The notes under the pieces: generated by a model
Told to the model about the DNA's origin: nothing
Database searches by the model: none
What the model saw: only the letters and a program-made list of their open reading frames with translations
Shown: positions 1 through 7,887 of the stretch, piece after piece
Layout of the letters: each line of letters begins with the position of its first letter
How positions within the stretch are numbered: the stretch's first letter is position 1
NCBI RefSeq assembly: GCF_000744935.1
Contig: NZ_JQMW01000011.1
Span: 992,001-1,056,000 of the forward strand
DNA from: Clostridium sp. KNHs214
GTDB lineage: Bacteria > Bacillota > Clostridia > Clostridiales > Clostridiaceae
Direction: 5' to 3'
Length of the DNA: 64,000 nt
Made by a program: the position numbers and the translations under genes

Positions 1-1020
1 TAGAGTCTCTATGGCTTCACTTACAGCTATAGAAACTCCACCAGTTCTCGCATATAGTCTTCCTTCTCTAGATGCATATTCACTGGTGAAATCCTCTTCC
101 ATATCACTAGGATTTATATCCAAAACCTCAAATATTCCTTTAACCTCTTCAAAGGTTAAAACAAAATCTATGGCTCCTTTTATGTCTTCATTTTTAGCTT
201 CAGCTTTTTTAGCAATACATGGCCCTACAAACACCACTTTACAATTTGGATTTAATTTCTTCAAAACTCTTCCCGCTGCAATCATTGGAGAAACTGAAGG
301 TGAAACATCCTTTACTAAATCTTTATAAACCCTTTTAAGCATTCCTACCCACATAGGACAGCAGCAAGAAGTTATCATTATATCCTTTTCACTTTTTACA
401 TGAGCATCAAACTCAATAGCTTCTTTTAAAGTTAACATATCTGCGAAAAATGCCACTTCCACCATGTCTAAAAAGCCAACCTTTTTAAAAGCAGTTCTCA
501 TTTTTTCTAAAGAAACATCTTTTCCAAACTGACCTGCTATAGCCGGTGCCACTGCTGCTATCACTGGTACATCTGATTTAAGAATATCTACTAAAGGCAT
601 GAATTCTATTCTATCTAAATATCCACCATTTTCACAAGCTGTAACGCATCTACCGCAATCTGTGCATAAATCTTCATTTATGTATATTTTATTTTCTTCA
701 TTTAATATTGCATTAAAAGGGCATGCTTTTTGACATAGAGTTTTTCCTTCCTCATCTGCACACTCCATAGTGCACTCTCCAATTTTGTGCACTATTTTAG
801 CTTCTCTTTCATATCCCTTCATGGCACTTTCCAGTGAATTTATAAAACTTTCATCATCAATGTACTCTACCGTAACACCACATAAGGATGATATTACTTT
901 AGAAAGTTCCTTTTTTTCATCTCCGTACTCCTTTAATATATTCCCTACTTCCCTTTTAAAATTACCTTCTTCTTTTGCCCATAAAATTCTTTTAAATAAA
1001 TCCTTGTATTTCTCTTTCAT
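1..1020 (-). CDS. [FeFe]-hydrogenase-like iron-sulfur protein, C-terminus outside window
   Basis: Reads off the left edge; 340 codons are visible. An N-terminal stretch of about 80 residues without obvious motif is followed by two cysteine clusters of 4Fe-4S ferredoxin type (about residues 82-100, and CTDCGRC at about 117-124). The H-cluster-like domain of iron-only hydrogenases follows: TSCCCPMW at about residue 217 resembles the L1 motif TSCCPxW but carries one extra Cys, and GPCIAKKAEA at about 265 matches the L2 motif PCxxKxxE. The third Cys motif would lie beyond the edge. Such proteins may be redox enzymes or sensory hydrogenase homologues; which applies cannot be told here. ATG at 1020 is the first in-frame start after a TAA only 3 nt upstream and has no good ribosome binding site of its own (see the G9 tract feature). 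Family assignment is good, function uncertain. Confidence 0.8.
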   Translation of the reverse strand, partial: MKEKYKDLFKRILWAKEEGNFKREVGNILKEYGDEKKELSKVISSLCGVTVEYIDDESFINSLESAMKGYEREAKIVHKIGECTMECADEEGKTLCQKACPFNAILNEENKIYINEDLCTDCGRCVTACENGGYLDRIEFMPLVDILKSDVPVIAAVAPAIAGQFGKDVSLEKMRTAFKKVGFLDMVEVAFFADMLTLKEAIEFDAHVKSEKDIMITSCCCPMWVGMLKRVYKDLVKDVSPSVSPMIAAGRVLKKLNPNCKVVFVGPCIAKKAEAKNEDIKGAIDFVLTFEEVKGIFEVLDINPSDMEEDFTSEYASREGRLYARTGGVSIAVSEAIETL

Positions 1021-1072
1021 AAATTATATGTAGTGAGTTTTTAAAAACATCACTAGCCTATTTCCCCCCCCC
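1020..1072 (-). promoter_or_regulatory. G9 tract and 9-codon leader ORF before hydrogenase-like gene
   Basis: On the minus strand a run of nine G (1064-1072), striking in this AT-rich DNA, is followed after 10 nt by GTG-ATG (1053-1048). These open a tiny reading frame (MMFLKTHYI in effect) that ends in TAA three bases before the ATG at 1020, in the same frame. The leader also forms an AGTGA.GTTTTT/AAAAAC.TCACT palindrome. The G run could act as an oversized Shine-Dalgarno for the leader, with re-initiation at the main start. That is inference. Confidence 0.4.
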
Positions 1073-1128
1073 TTTTTTAATTCTACAATATATTTTAAAT
1101 TATTCCCTTGTACACTTTTATTATACTA

Positions 1129-1157
1129 AAAAATCAGCCCTTAAATAGGCTGATTTT
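1129..1157 (-). terminator. Intrinsic terminator after the small membrane protein gene
   Basis: Ten-base-pair stem AAAATCAGCC/GGCTGATTTT with a short loop. On the minus strand it is followed by a T run. It lies 8 nt past the stop of the 1165-1566 gene. Confidence 0.75.
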
Positions 1158-1164
1158 AAATTTA

Positions 1165-1566
1165 CTATTGAACTGGATTATAGGTAGTTGCTTCTTGTAA
1201 ATTTCCCTTTGTTTCATCACCCCTTGCATATTTCACGTGGTAATAATAATTTTCTCCTACTCTTAACTTTTGAAATTGCTCCTTTGTGCAACTAACCAAA
1301 CATTTTTTGTAAGAATTGCTCTCTATTGAATTTATAATTATATAATAATTTTCTCCATCTTTTTCTTTATAAGAATAAGGACTTTTTCTTTTTTTCATAA
1401 CTTCATGCTCTTCCTTATTATCTTTTTCTATAAGTACTACGGAACCTGTAATTGTTTCCGAGATTTTTTGGGGTCCAAATATGCCGTAGAGAATATATGA
1501 TACAAATAAAATTGGTATGACTATTATTAAGATCACTAAGGACTTATATTTAATTTCACTTTTCAT
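1165..1566 (-). CDS. Small membrane-anchored protein of unknown function
   Basis: 133 residues. After a basic start (MKSEIKYK) comes one hydrophobic segment at about residues 9-30 (LVILIIVIPILFVSYILYGI), then a soluble, lysine-rich domain presumably outside the membrane. No lipobox cysteine follows the hydrophobic stretch, so it is best read as a signal anchor. The domain contains YYIIINS and YYYHVKYARGD stretches but I recognise no family. ATG at 1566 has AGGGGT 8 nt upstream. It is a single-gene unit with its own terminator, upstream (in transcription) of the hydrogenase-like gene. No function is proposed. Confidence 0.6.
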   Translation of the reverse strand: MKSEIKYKSLVILIIVIPILFVSYILYGIFGPQKISETITGSVVLIEKDNKEEHEVMKKRKSPYSYKEKDGENYYIIINSIESNSYKKCLVSCTKEQFQKLRVGENYYYHVKYARGDETKGNLQEATTYNPVQ

Positions 1567-1717
1567 ATATTAATACCCCTAAAATTAATACACATTTAGC
1601 TTTACTTCTCATATTTTACCCCCTAAATACTTAATATAATTATATTATAACACAATATTTTACCATATTAAATAATTAAAGTTATTATTTTCTATTTATT
1701 ATATATATTCATTTAAT

Positions 1718-2028
1718 GATTATCCCACAAAAAGCATTATATTACCTGAATTATGAAATTTCTCTGGAATGACTTGCATAAGAAGCAAAGGAACTGTTTA
1801 AATTTAATTTTAGAAATTCTTCTTTTAGACAGATAAAATTATCGTAAGCCTGGCAAGGACGCCAGGCTAGCGAACCTGAGGCAGGACGCTGAATGTGAGC
1901 GTTAGATAATTTTATATGGCTAAAAGATTAGAATTTCTTAAATTAAATTTATTGTTCCGAGCTCTTATGCAAGTCATGGAGGAGAAATTTCATAATTCCA
2001 CTACATTGTACCTTATTGTGGGATAATC
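1718..2028. mobile_element. MITE family A, long form (copy A1), inserted in ribH
   Basis: 311-bp palindromic non-coding element with ends GATTATCCCACAA and its inverted copy, flanked by the exact 7-bp duplication ATTTAAT at 1711-1717 and 2029-2035. Nested inverted arms surround a GC-richer core with the hairpin AGCCTGGC/GCCAGGCT. Near-identical in architecture to the copy at 42057-42367. No transposase is encoded, so it would be mobilised in trans. Its right end supplies the final codons and stop of ribH. Confidence 0.9.
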
Positions 2029-2481
2029 ATTTAATAAATTAGCCATTTCAATAGCTGTTACCCCAGCATCATAGCCTTTATTCCCTGCTTTAGTTCCCGC
2101 TCTTTCTATAGCCTGCTCAATACTTTCAGTAGTTAAAACACCAAATATTACAGGTACTTCTGTATCTAAAGAAACATTAGCTATACCCTTGGAAACCTCA
2201 CTGCAAACATAGTCATAATGAGATGTGGTTCCTCTAATAACAGCCCCAAGACATATAACTGCATTATATTTATTTGATTTAGCCATTTTCTTTGCTATTA
2301 GAGGTATTTCAAATGCTCCTGGAACCCAAGCCACTTCTACATCTTCCTCCTGTGCTCCATGTCTTTTTAAAGCATCTACTGCCCCTGCTAAAAGTTTGCT
2401 TCCTATAAACTCGTTAAATCTTCCAACAACTATACCGAATTTCAAACCTTCTGCTATTAATTTTCCTTCATATACCTTCAT
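1990..2481 (-). CDS. ribH: 6,7-dimethyl-8-ribityllumazine synthase, MITE-altered C-terminus
   Basis: Condenses 5-amino-6-ribitylaminouracil with 3,4-dihydroxy-2-butanone 4-phosphate, the penultimate step of riboflavin synthesis, as an oligomeric cytosolic shell enzyme. Visible family motifs: GRFNEFI near the N-terminus, [28 protein letters not shown] and AGNKGYDA. I start it at ATG 2481 (MKVYEGKL) because GGAGG lies 8 nt upstream; a longer TTG start would begin inside that Shine-Dalgarno. It is last in the rib operon, separated from ribBA by a MITE-B copy. The product is 163 residues because its last 12 ([12 protein letters not shown]) are encoded by MITE-A. Without the insertion the frame would end ...ANLLNEYI at 154 residues, the usual family length. 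Activity is probably retained, since the core motifs are intact. Confidence 0.95.
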   Translation of the reverse strand: MKVYEGKLIAEGLKFGIVVGRFNEFIGSKLLAGAVDALKRHGAQEEDVEVAWVPGAFEIPLIAKKMAKSNKYNAVICLGAVIRGTTSHYDYVCSEVSKGIANVSLDTEVPVIFGVLTTESIEQAIERAGTKAGNKGYDAGVTAIEMANLLNDYPTIRYNVVEL

Positions 2482-2635
2482 TATTATTTCCTCCAATTAT
2501 TTAATTTTTCTACACTATCCACCCTTTTCCTTAATTGATAATGTAGCCTTTCTCATCACTTACTGACGCTAATGACACTAAAGTAAGGCTTCTTAGTTAA
2601 ATTATAAATATCAATAAATATAGAAATTTCATTTT

Positions 2636-2794
2636 AGGTACATGAAAAGAAATAACAAGTCAAAGATGCTAGTATATTTTGTGTCAGACAAGGAAGCAGG
2701 TTCCGCCGCTAGTAGGACTATCGGTGGGTTCTGCTGACGCAGTATGACGCAAAATAGACTAGCATACTGACTTATTATTTGTTTGAATGTGCCT
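2636..2794. mobile_element. MITE family B, copy B1, within the rib operon
   Basis: 159-bp non-coding palindromic element. Its ends (AGGTACATGAAAAGAAATAA and the inverted AGGCACATTCAAACAAATAA) are imperfect 26-bp inverted repeats around an inner hairpin GCAGGTTCCGCCG/CGGTGGGTTCTGC. A second copy at 19674-19833 is strongly similar along its whole length. No clear target duplication is seen. It lies between ribBA and ribH, so the operon mRNA must run through its hairpins. Confidence 0.85.
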
Positions 2795-2817
2795 TACTAT
2801 ACCTTTTGTACCAAAAT

Positions 2818-4017
2818 CTAAAAGTCCAGATAATGTCCCATCTTTTCTTTTTTAGTCTTTAAATAAAACTCATTCATTTCATTGTGCCCCATGTCAATAG
2901 ATACTCTCTCAACAATTTCTATTCCATATCCTTTTATACCTGATATTTTTTTAGGATTGTTAGTCATAAGTCTTACTTTCTTTATTCCTAAATGTGAAAG
3001 TATCTGAGCTCCTATGCCATAATCTCTTAAATCCTCTGGAAAACCCAATGCTAGATTTGCCTCTACAGTGTCCATTCCCTGATCTTGAAGCTGGTAAGCT
3101 TTTATTTTATTTATAAGTCCTATGCCTCTTCCCTCTTGACGCATATATAGAAGCACTCCCTTCCCTTCTCTTTCTATGTTTATCATGGAAGCTGCCAGTT
3201 GCTCTCCACAATCACATCTTAAGGAGCCAAAGGCATCTCCTGTAAGACATTCAGAGTGAACCCTTACAAGTATCGGTTCGTCACCTTTAATATCACCTTT
3301 AACTAAGGCCACATGATGTTCCCCATTTAATTTATTTACATAACCTATTATTTTAAAGTCTCCATATTTAGTAGGCATGTCCCCTTCAGCTACCTTTTCC
3401 ACTAGGCACTCATGTTTTCTCCTATAGGCTATTAAATCAGCTATGGTTATTATCTTTAAATTATGCTTCTTTACATATTCCATAAGCTGAGGAACTCTAG
3501 CCATGGTTCCATCTTCATTCATTATTTCACATATAACTCCTGCAGAAGAAAACCCAGCTAACTTTGCCATATCCACTGCCGCCTCTGTGTGTCCTGCTCT
3601 TTTTAATACGCCCCCTTCTTTATAGGCCAAAGGAAATATATGCCCTGGTTTATTAAAATCCTCTGGTGTTGCACCTATATCTACTAACTTTTTTATAGTT
3701 TCCGCTCTTTCATAGGCAGAAATTCCTGTAGATGCTCTCTTAAAATCCACAGACACAGTAAAAGCTGTCTCTTTAGGGTCTGTGTTATTCTGAACCATTG
3801 GAGTTATCTTAAGCTCTTTAAGTCTCTCCCTTAACATAGGCACACATATAAGCCCTCTGCCGTATTTGGCCATAAAGTTTATACTTTCTCCTGTGACCTT
3901 GTCTGCAGCCATAAGTAGATCCCCTTCATTTTCCCTATTCTCGTCATCTACTACTACCACCATTTTTCCTTCTTTTATGTCTTCTATAGCTTCCTCAATA
4001 GTATTGAATTTAAACAT
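2818..4017 (-). CDS. ribBA: Bifunctional DHBP synthase / GTP cyclohydrolase II
   Basis: 399 residues, the normal length for the fusion. The N-terminal half (about 1-200) is 3,4-dihydroxy-2-butanone-4-phosphate synthase with the acidic metal-binding loop [10 protein letters not shown] and the [10 protein letters not shown] motif. The C-terminal half is GTP cyclohydrolase II with the zinc ligands in [18 protein letters not shown] and the RQEGRGIGL motif. It therefore supplies both precursor branches of riboflavin. ATG at 4017 is preceded by AAGGGGTG. Third gene of the FMN-riboswitch-controlled operon; a MITE-B copy follows its stop. Confidence 0.97.
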   Translation of the reverse strand: MFKFNTIEEAIEDIKEGKMVVVVDDENRENEGDLLMAADKVTGESINFMAKYGRGLICVPMLRERLKELKITPMVQNNTDPKETAFTVSVDFKRASTGISAYERAETIKKLVDIGATPEDFNKPGHIFPLAYKEGGVLKRAGHTEAAVDMAKLAGFSSAGVICEIMNEDGTMARVPQLMEYVKKHNLKIITIADLIAYRRKHECLVEKVAEGDMPTKYGDFKIIGYVNKLNGEHHVALVKGDIKGDEPILVRVHSECLTGDAFGSLRCDCGEQLAASMINIEREGKGVLLYMRQEGRGIGLINKIKAYQLQDQGMDTVEANLALGFPEDLRDYGIGAQILSHLGIKKVRLMTNNPKKISGIKGYGIEIVERVSIDMGHNEMNEFYLKTKKEKMGHYLDF

Positions 4018-4104
4018 TTATAACACCCCTTCGTAGTTAATAGTTAATAATTAATAGTTACTAGTTGATATTTATTTTTACTATTAATTTTAAAGTGTAA
4101 CCTT

Positions 4105-4755
4105 TTAATAAAATCCATTTTCTTTAAGAAAATCTAAACTAATGTCCCTCTTCTTATCCACAACCTTATTAAAATTCATGAACTTTTCCATATATTTTCC
4201 CACTAAATCACATTCTATGTTAATTTTCTCTCCAACCTTTTTATTTGAAAGAGTGGTTTGTTCTTTAGTGTGTGGAATTATAGAAACCTTAAATATATCC
4301 TCATCCACATAAGCCACAGTTAAACTTATACCATCTAGGGCTACGGACCCTTTTGTTATCACATACTTTAGTATCTCTTTAGATGCTCCTATGCTTATCC
4401 ACAGAGCATTATCCTCACTTACAAATTCCTTTATAACTCCAGTACCATCTATGTGCCCACTGACCATATGTCCTCCAAATCTATCCCCTACTTTTAAAGC
4501 TCTTTCCAAATTTACTTTTGTACCATTATTAAGATACTTTAGATTAGTTCTTCTAATGGTTTCAGGCATTACATCTACAGAAAAACTCTCCTTGTTAAAT
4601 TCTGTTACCGTAAGACAAACTCCATTAGTGCTTATACTATCCCCTATCTTTACATCTCCTAAAATCCTTTTGCTTTTAATCCTTATAGAAGCGGATTTCT
4701 CTCCCTTTTTTATGTTCTCTACCTGGCCAATTTCTTCTATTATTCCTGTAAACAA
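4105..4755 (-). CDS. ribE: Riboflavin synthase alpha subunit
   Basis: 216 residues, two tandem lumazine-binding domains. It dismutates two 6,7-dimethyl-8-ribityllumazine molecules to riboflavin. The signature start MFTGIIEEIG, GVCLTV, GHMVSGHIDGTG and the second-domain ISLTVAYV and SIIPHT motifs are visible. The start is TTG at 4755, supported by GGAGGGG upstream and by the conserved N-terminus. Second gene of the rib operon, with ordinary 80-140 bp gaps on either side. Confidence 0.96.
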   Translation of the reverse strand: MFTGIIEEIGQVENIKKGEKSASIRIKSKRILGDVKIGDSISTNGVCLTVTEFNKESFSVDVMPETIRRTNLKYLNNGTKVNLERALKVGDRFGGHMVSGHIDGTGVIKEFVSEDNALWISIGASKEILKYVITKGSVALDGISLTVAYVDEDIFKVSIIPHTKEQTTLSNKKVGEKINIECDLVGKYMEKFMNFNKVVDKKRDISLDFLKENGFY

Positions 4756-4893
4756 CAGCTATTCACCCCTCCCCTAACATAATTACATGAAAGCCACTAT
4801 ATTTTATGTAATAGTTATTAGTTCATTTATTTTAGATAAAGTTACTCTATCTATGCTAGGTATTTTTCATTTATTCACCATCATATTCATCTA

Positions 4894-6000
4894 TCAGTTC
4901 CCTAGCTTATTATTAACTAGTGCCTCTATTAAAATATCTCCTGAAATATTTTTAACCTCTATCTTTCCTAACTCAATACACTCTTTCATAAACTCTACTC
5001 CATCACCTTCTACAGGAGTTTTTGCATCTGTCCCTCCTATTATTTTAGGAGCTATGAAACACATAAGCTTATCTACAATCCCTTCCCTTAAAGCACTGTA
5101 GTTTAAAGTACCTCCCCCTTCTAAAAGCACACTGTCAACTCCCATTTCCCCTAGTTTATTCATTAAATATTTAAGATCTACTTTTCCATCCTTTCCAGGA
5201 GTTTTTATAACTTGAACCCCCTTTTGGGCTAAAGCCATTAACTTTTTATCCTCTACCTCTTGCCCCACAGCCACCACAGTTTTAGCAGTAGAACTTACAT
5301 TAATCACTTTAGAATCTAATGGTATTCTTCCATGGCTATCTACTACTACTCTCATAGCATCCTTACCACTACCATTATTTAATCTAGTAGTTAAAGAAGG
5401 ATTATCCGCAAGTACAGTGCCTATGCCCACCATTACAGCTGATACTCTATGCCTTAATTCGTGAACATACTCTCTAGATATTTCATTTGAAATCCACTGG
5501 GAATCTCCTGTTTTACAGGCTATTTTTCCATCTAAAGTCATGGCAGTTTTCATTATGCAAAAGGGCATTCTAGTAGTTATATATTTTATAAATATCTCAT
5601 TTACCTTTCTTATTTTTTCCTCTAATACCCCCACTTCAACTTCTATTCCAGCCTTTTTTAATATGTCTATTCCCCTTCCACATACCAATTCATTAGGGTC
5701 CTTCATACCTATAATTACTTTTTTTATACCACTTTTTACAATTTCATTTGCACAGGGTGGTGTCTTTCCATAGTGCGAACAAGGTTCCAAGGTAACGTAC
5801 ATATCTGCACCTTTAGGGTCTTCCTGACAGTTTTTAAAGGCATTTACCTCAGCATGTGGTCCTCCATAAAATTCATGATAGCCCTCACCTATAATTTTGC
5901 CTTCCTTCACTATCACTGCTCCCACTAAAGGATTTGGATTTGTATATCCAGCACCCTTTTTTGAAAGTTCAATGGCTCTTCTCATATATTCTATTTTCAA
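4894..6000 (-). CDS. ribD: Bifunctional pyrimidine deaminase / reductase
   Basis: 368 residues. The N-terminal deaminase domain has the zinc motif HAEVNAF with the downstream pair PCSHYGKTPPC; the C-terminal domain (from about residue 145) is the reductase of RibD/HTP-reductase type, with MTLDGKIA, GIGTVLADNPSLT and LLEGGGTLN. It converts the GTP cyclohydrolase product to 5-amino-6-ribitylamino-uracil phosphate. First gene of the operon, with a leader of about 460 nt from the predicted promoter that contains the FMN riboswitch and terminator. ATG at 6000 is preceded by AGAGGTGAT. Confidence 0.97.
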   Translation of the reverse strand: MKIEYMRRAIELSKKGAGYTNPNPLVGAVIVKEGKIIGEGYHEFYGGPHAEVNAFKNCQEDPKGADMYVTLEPCSHYGKTPPCANEIVKSGIKKVIIGMKDPNELVCGRGIDILKKAGIEVEVGVLEEKIRKVNEIFIKYITTRMPFCIMKTAMTLDGKIACKTGDSQWISNEISREYVHELRHRVSAVMVGIGTVLADNPSLTTRLNNGSGKDAMRVVVDSHGRIPLDSKVINVSSTAKTVVAVGQEVEDKKLMALAQKGVQVIKTPGKDGKVDLKYLMNKLGEMGVDSVLLEGGGTLNYSALREGIVDKLMCFIAPKIIGGTDAKTPVEGDGVEFMKECIELGKIEVKNISGDILIEALVNNKLGN

Positions 6001-6250
6001 AAAATCACCTCTTTTAAAACACTATTGGTAAAATCAAAGGGATGTTTCCACTAGGAGAAGTGGTATTCAAGATTTGTAAACTATTACAGCGTTTAAAACT
6101 TAAAGTTTTAGTAAAACTACACTAAACTTTATTTGAAATGTGAAATTTAATCAGTTTATTAAACCACAAAAGGTACACTATGGAGTATTTATGAATTTTA
6201 TCCTCCCTGCCTTTATAAAAGCTCAAAACAATAAATTTCACCATTAACAC
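6001..6250 (-). other. ribD leader downstream of the riboswitch terminator
   Basis: Untranslated leader between the attenuator and ribD. It contains one imperfect hairpin (TAAAGTTTTAGT/ACTAAACTTTA, about 6103-6133) without a T run, so it is not a terminator. Nothing else recognised. Confidence 0.4.
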
Positions 6251-6281
6251 AAAAACCCTGAAGATAATATATCTCCAGGGT
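6251..6281 (-). terminator. Riboswitch-controlled transcription terminator (rib operon)
   Basis: On the minus strand a 12-bp stem (ACCCTGGAGATA with TATCTTCAGGGT, one G-T pair) is followed directly by TTTTTG. It lies about 65 nt downstream of the FMN aptamer and before ribD, so it is the expected expression platform: FMN binding should favour this hairpin and stop transcription. Confidence 0.85.
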
Positions 6282-6345
6282 CCATAATCACGCTAAATAA
6301 ATTCAATTAAAGAGATGCTATATAAAGCTATAAAGCATATCTTTC

Positions 6346-6456
6346 CTTCTCCCATCCAGACTATACTGTCGGTCTTGGAATTTCACCAAGTCAGTCAAAA
6401 GACTCGCGGACTTTACCGCCGGTGGGGAATTTCGCCCCGCCCTGAAGGTTTCACCA
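6346..6456 (-). promoter_or_regulatory. FMN riboswitch (RFN element)
   Basis: On the minus strand the conserved RFN segments appear in order: TTCAGGGCGGGG, GAAATTCCCCACCGGCGGTA, AGTCCGCGA, GGTGAAATTCCAAGACCG, ACAGTATAGTCTGGATGGGA and GAGAAGG. This matches the FMN aptamer consensus almost base for base. It sits between the rib promoter and the attenuator terminator and should repress the operon when FMN is abundant. Confidence 0.97.
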
Positions 6457-6471
6457 TATTAATTTAAATAA

Positions 6472-6500
6472 AGTATAACACTGCTGTTTTTTCATGTCAA
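6472..6500 (-). promoter_or_regulatory. rib operon promoter
   Basis: Minus-strand TTGACA (6500-6495), 17-nt spacer, TATACT (6477-6472): a near-consensus vegetative promoter placed about 16 nt before the 5' end of the FMN aptamer. Confidence 0.85.
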
Positions 6501-6619
6501 TGTATTTTACGTTAACTTTTTACATGCATGTTTTTTCCTTTGTACACTATTTTTCTACCTCTATATACTTTACTTACAACGGTATTATATCTACTATACA
6601 AGGTCATTGAACCTCCATA

Positions 6620-6671
6620 ACGTAAAGCCCTTTCATCCTCGATTACAAGGGTATGAACGAGATTTTACGGG
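6620..6671. repeat. Nested-hairpin element, copy 1
   Basis: Outer stem CGTAAA/TTTACG (6621-6626, 6664-6669) encloses an inner stem CTCG/CGAG. It shares the string CCTTTCATCCTC and the general layout with the hairpin at 49912-49958, and more weakly with 62949-62991. It lies between the rib promoter and cotJA. See findings. Confidence 0.35.
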
Positions 6672-6747
6672 TTGAATTATAAACTGTTAACACATATACC
6701 TATATATGAATAGTATATATTGTAAATAATAACTGAGGTGGAGGAAT

Positions 6748-6951
6748 ATGTATCAATCATTCAATCCATGTATGGACTATATGCCTAATCCAATGGTTAA
6801 TCCTTATGCTAATATGAAAAAAATAAGGCTAACTAGAGCTTTTATACCTGATCAACCTTATATTTCTTTGTTTCCATTGGATGAAGCCCTAAAAAAGGGA
6901 ACTTTATTCCCTAATCTTTATATACCTTACCCAATAAAATCTAAGGAATAG
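6748..6951 (+). CDS. cotJA: Spore coat associated protein CotJA
   Basis: 67 residues, Pro/Tyr/Met-rich, with the typical CotJA core (LTRAFIPDQPY, PLDEALKKGTLFPNLY). CotJA is a small inner-coat component of the forespore made in the mother cell and requires CotJC for assembly in Bacillus. ATG at 6748 is preceded by GGTGGAGG. First gene of a tight cotJABC operon (11- and 12-nt gaps). Expression in the mother cell under SigE is expected from the Bacillus operon, not demonstrated by a clear promoter here. Confidence 0.93.
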   Translation: MYQSFNPCMDYMPNPMVNPYANMKKIRLTRAFIPDQPYISLFPLDEALKKGTLFPNLYIPYPIKSKE

Positions 6952-6962
6952 GAGGAGTTATA

Positions 6963-7238
6963 ATGGCTAAAATGTGCTATGACGACAATGACCGCAGTAA
7001 AATGATGAAAAAAATTAAAGAATTAGAATTTGCAGCTGTAGAATTAAATTTATATTTAGATAATCATCCTAACAATCAAAGAGCTCTAAATGACTATAAT
7101 ATGACTACAGATATGTTGATGGATATGAAAGAAGCCTATGAAGTAAAATACGGTCCATTAACCAACTTTGGTTATGCCAAAAGTACTCCTTCTTGGAAAT
7201 GGGTAGAAGAACCATGGCCATGGGAAATAGGGGAATAA
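6963..7238 (+). CDS. cotJB: Spore coat protein CotJB
   Basis: 91 residues, the usual length. Family features: an early helical segment (KIKELEFAAVELNLYLDNHP), the conserved NNQRALNDYN stretch and a Trp/Pro-rich C-terminus (WKWVEEPWPWE). ATG at 6963 follows AGGAGGAG. Middle gene of cotJABC; its role in the coat is known only by association with CotJA and CotJC. Confidence 0.94.
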   Translation: MAKMCYDDNDRSKMMKKIKELEFAAVELNLYLDNHPNNQRALNDYNMTTDMLMDMKEAYEVKYGPLTNFGYAKSTPSWKWVEEPWPWEIGE

Positions 7239-7250
7239 GGGGGTTGTCGT

Positions 7251-7823
7251 ATGTGGATATATGAAAAAAAATTAGAATATCCTGTTAAAATAAAATCTAA
7301 AGATTTAAAAATGGCTAAATTTCTTGTAACCCAATATGGGGGACCGGATGGAGAATTAAGCGCTGCTATAAGATATTTAAATCAGCGATACACCATGCCA
7401 ACAGGAAAGACTAAAGGTTTGTTAACAGATATAGGTACAGAAGAACTAGCTCACGTAGAAATAATTTGTGCTATGATATATCAATTAACTAAAGATGCAA
7501 CTCCAGATGAATTAAGGGAAGCTGGCTTAGGTGCACATTATGCACAACATGACAATGCTTTGTTCCCATCAGATGCTAGTGGAGTACCTTGGACTGCTGC
7601 CTATATTCAAGCACTAGGTGATCCTGTAACAGATATACATGAAGACATGGCTGCAGAACAAAAAGCTCGTGCAACATATGAGCATCTTATAGACCTTACA
7701 GATGACCAAGATGTAAAAGATGTTCTTAAATTCCTATGGGCAAGAGAAATCGTACACTATCAAAGATTTGGTGAAGCACTAGTAGATGTATATGACTATA
7801 TAGATAGTAAAAAATTCTTTTAG
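7251..7823 (+). CDS. cotJC: Manganese-catalase-like coat protein CotJC
   Basis: 190 residues. Ferritin-like dimanganese catalase fold: helix-borne metal ligands are visible in TEELAHVEI (E..H) and in REIVHYQRFGEAL (E..H), plus a Glu in MAAEQKARATYEHL. In the spore coat it may remove hydrogen peroxide or serve structurally. ATG at 7251 has GGGGG upstream. Last gene of cotJABC, followed by a strong bidirectional terminator. Confidence 0.95.
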   Translation: MWIYEKKLEYPVKIKSKDLKMAKFLVTQYGGPDGELSAAIRYLNQRYTMPTGKTKGLLTDIGTEELAHVEIICAMIYQLTKDATPDELREAGLGAHYAQHDNALFPSDASGVPWTAAYIQALGDPVTDIHEDMAAEQKARATYEHLIDLTDDQDVKDVLKFLWAREIVHYQRFGEALVDVYDYIDSKKFF

Positions 7824-7850
7824 GTCTATAATATATGTAGTAACGTTAAT

Positions 7851-7880
7851 AAAGGTTGTTGGTATAGCCAGCAACCTTTT
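7851..7880. terminator. Bidirectional terminator between cotJC and cbiZ
   Basis: Stem AAAGGTTGTTGG/CCAGCAACCTTT (one G-T pair) with a 5-nt loop, T run on the plus strand and A run before it for the minus strand. It separates convergent genes. Confidence 0.85.
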
Positions 7881-7887
7881 GGGGTTA

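Noticed and set aside
1855-1910. GC-rich core of MITE-A as a tRNA or small structured RNA gene
   Set aside because: The same core occurs in both long copies as part of nested inverted arms of a mobile element; no cloverleaf or tRNA-conserved bases are found.
2225-2566. 113-codon plus-strand ORF antisense to ribH (and many similar antisense ORFs)
   Set aside because: Shadow frames of clearly coding minus-strand genes, rich in Ser/Phe/Ile as expected from antisense of AT-rich genes, without ribosome binding sites.
4027-4080. TAGTTAATAGTTAATAATTAATAG-like run before ribBA as a tandem repeat or CRISPR-like array
   Set aside because: Low-complexity TAGTTA decay without constant repeat unit or spacers; the similar string near 45640 is part of a hairpin.
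6674-6700. Possible SigE promoter for cotJABC (GAATTAT and CATATACC)
   Set aside because: Only a partial match to SigE consensus in very AT-rich DNA; expected from Bacillus biology but not supported enough to list.
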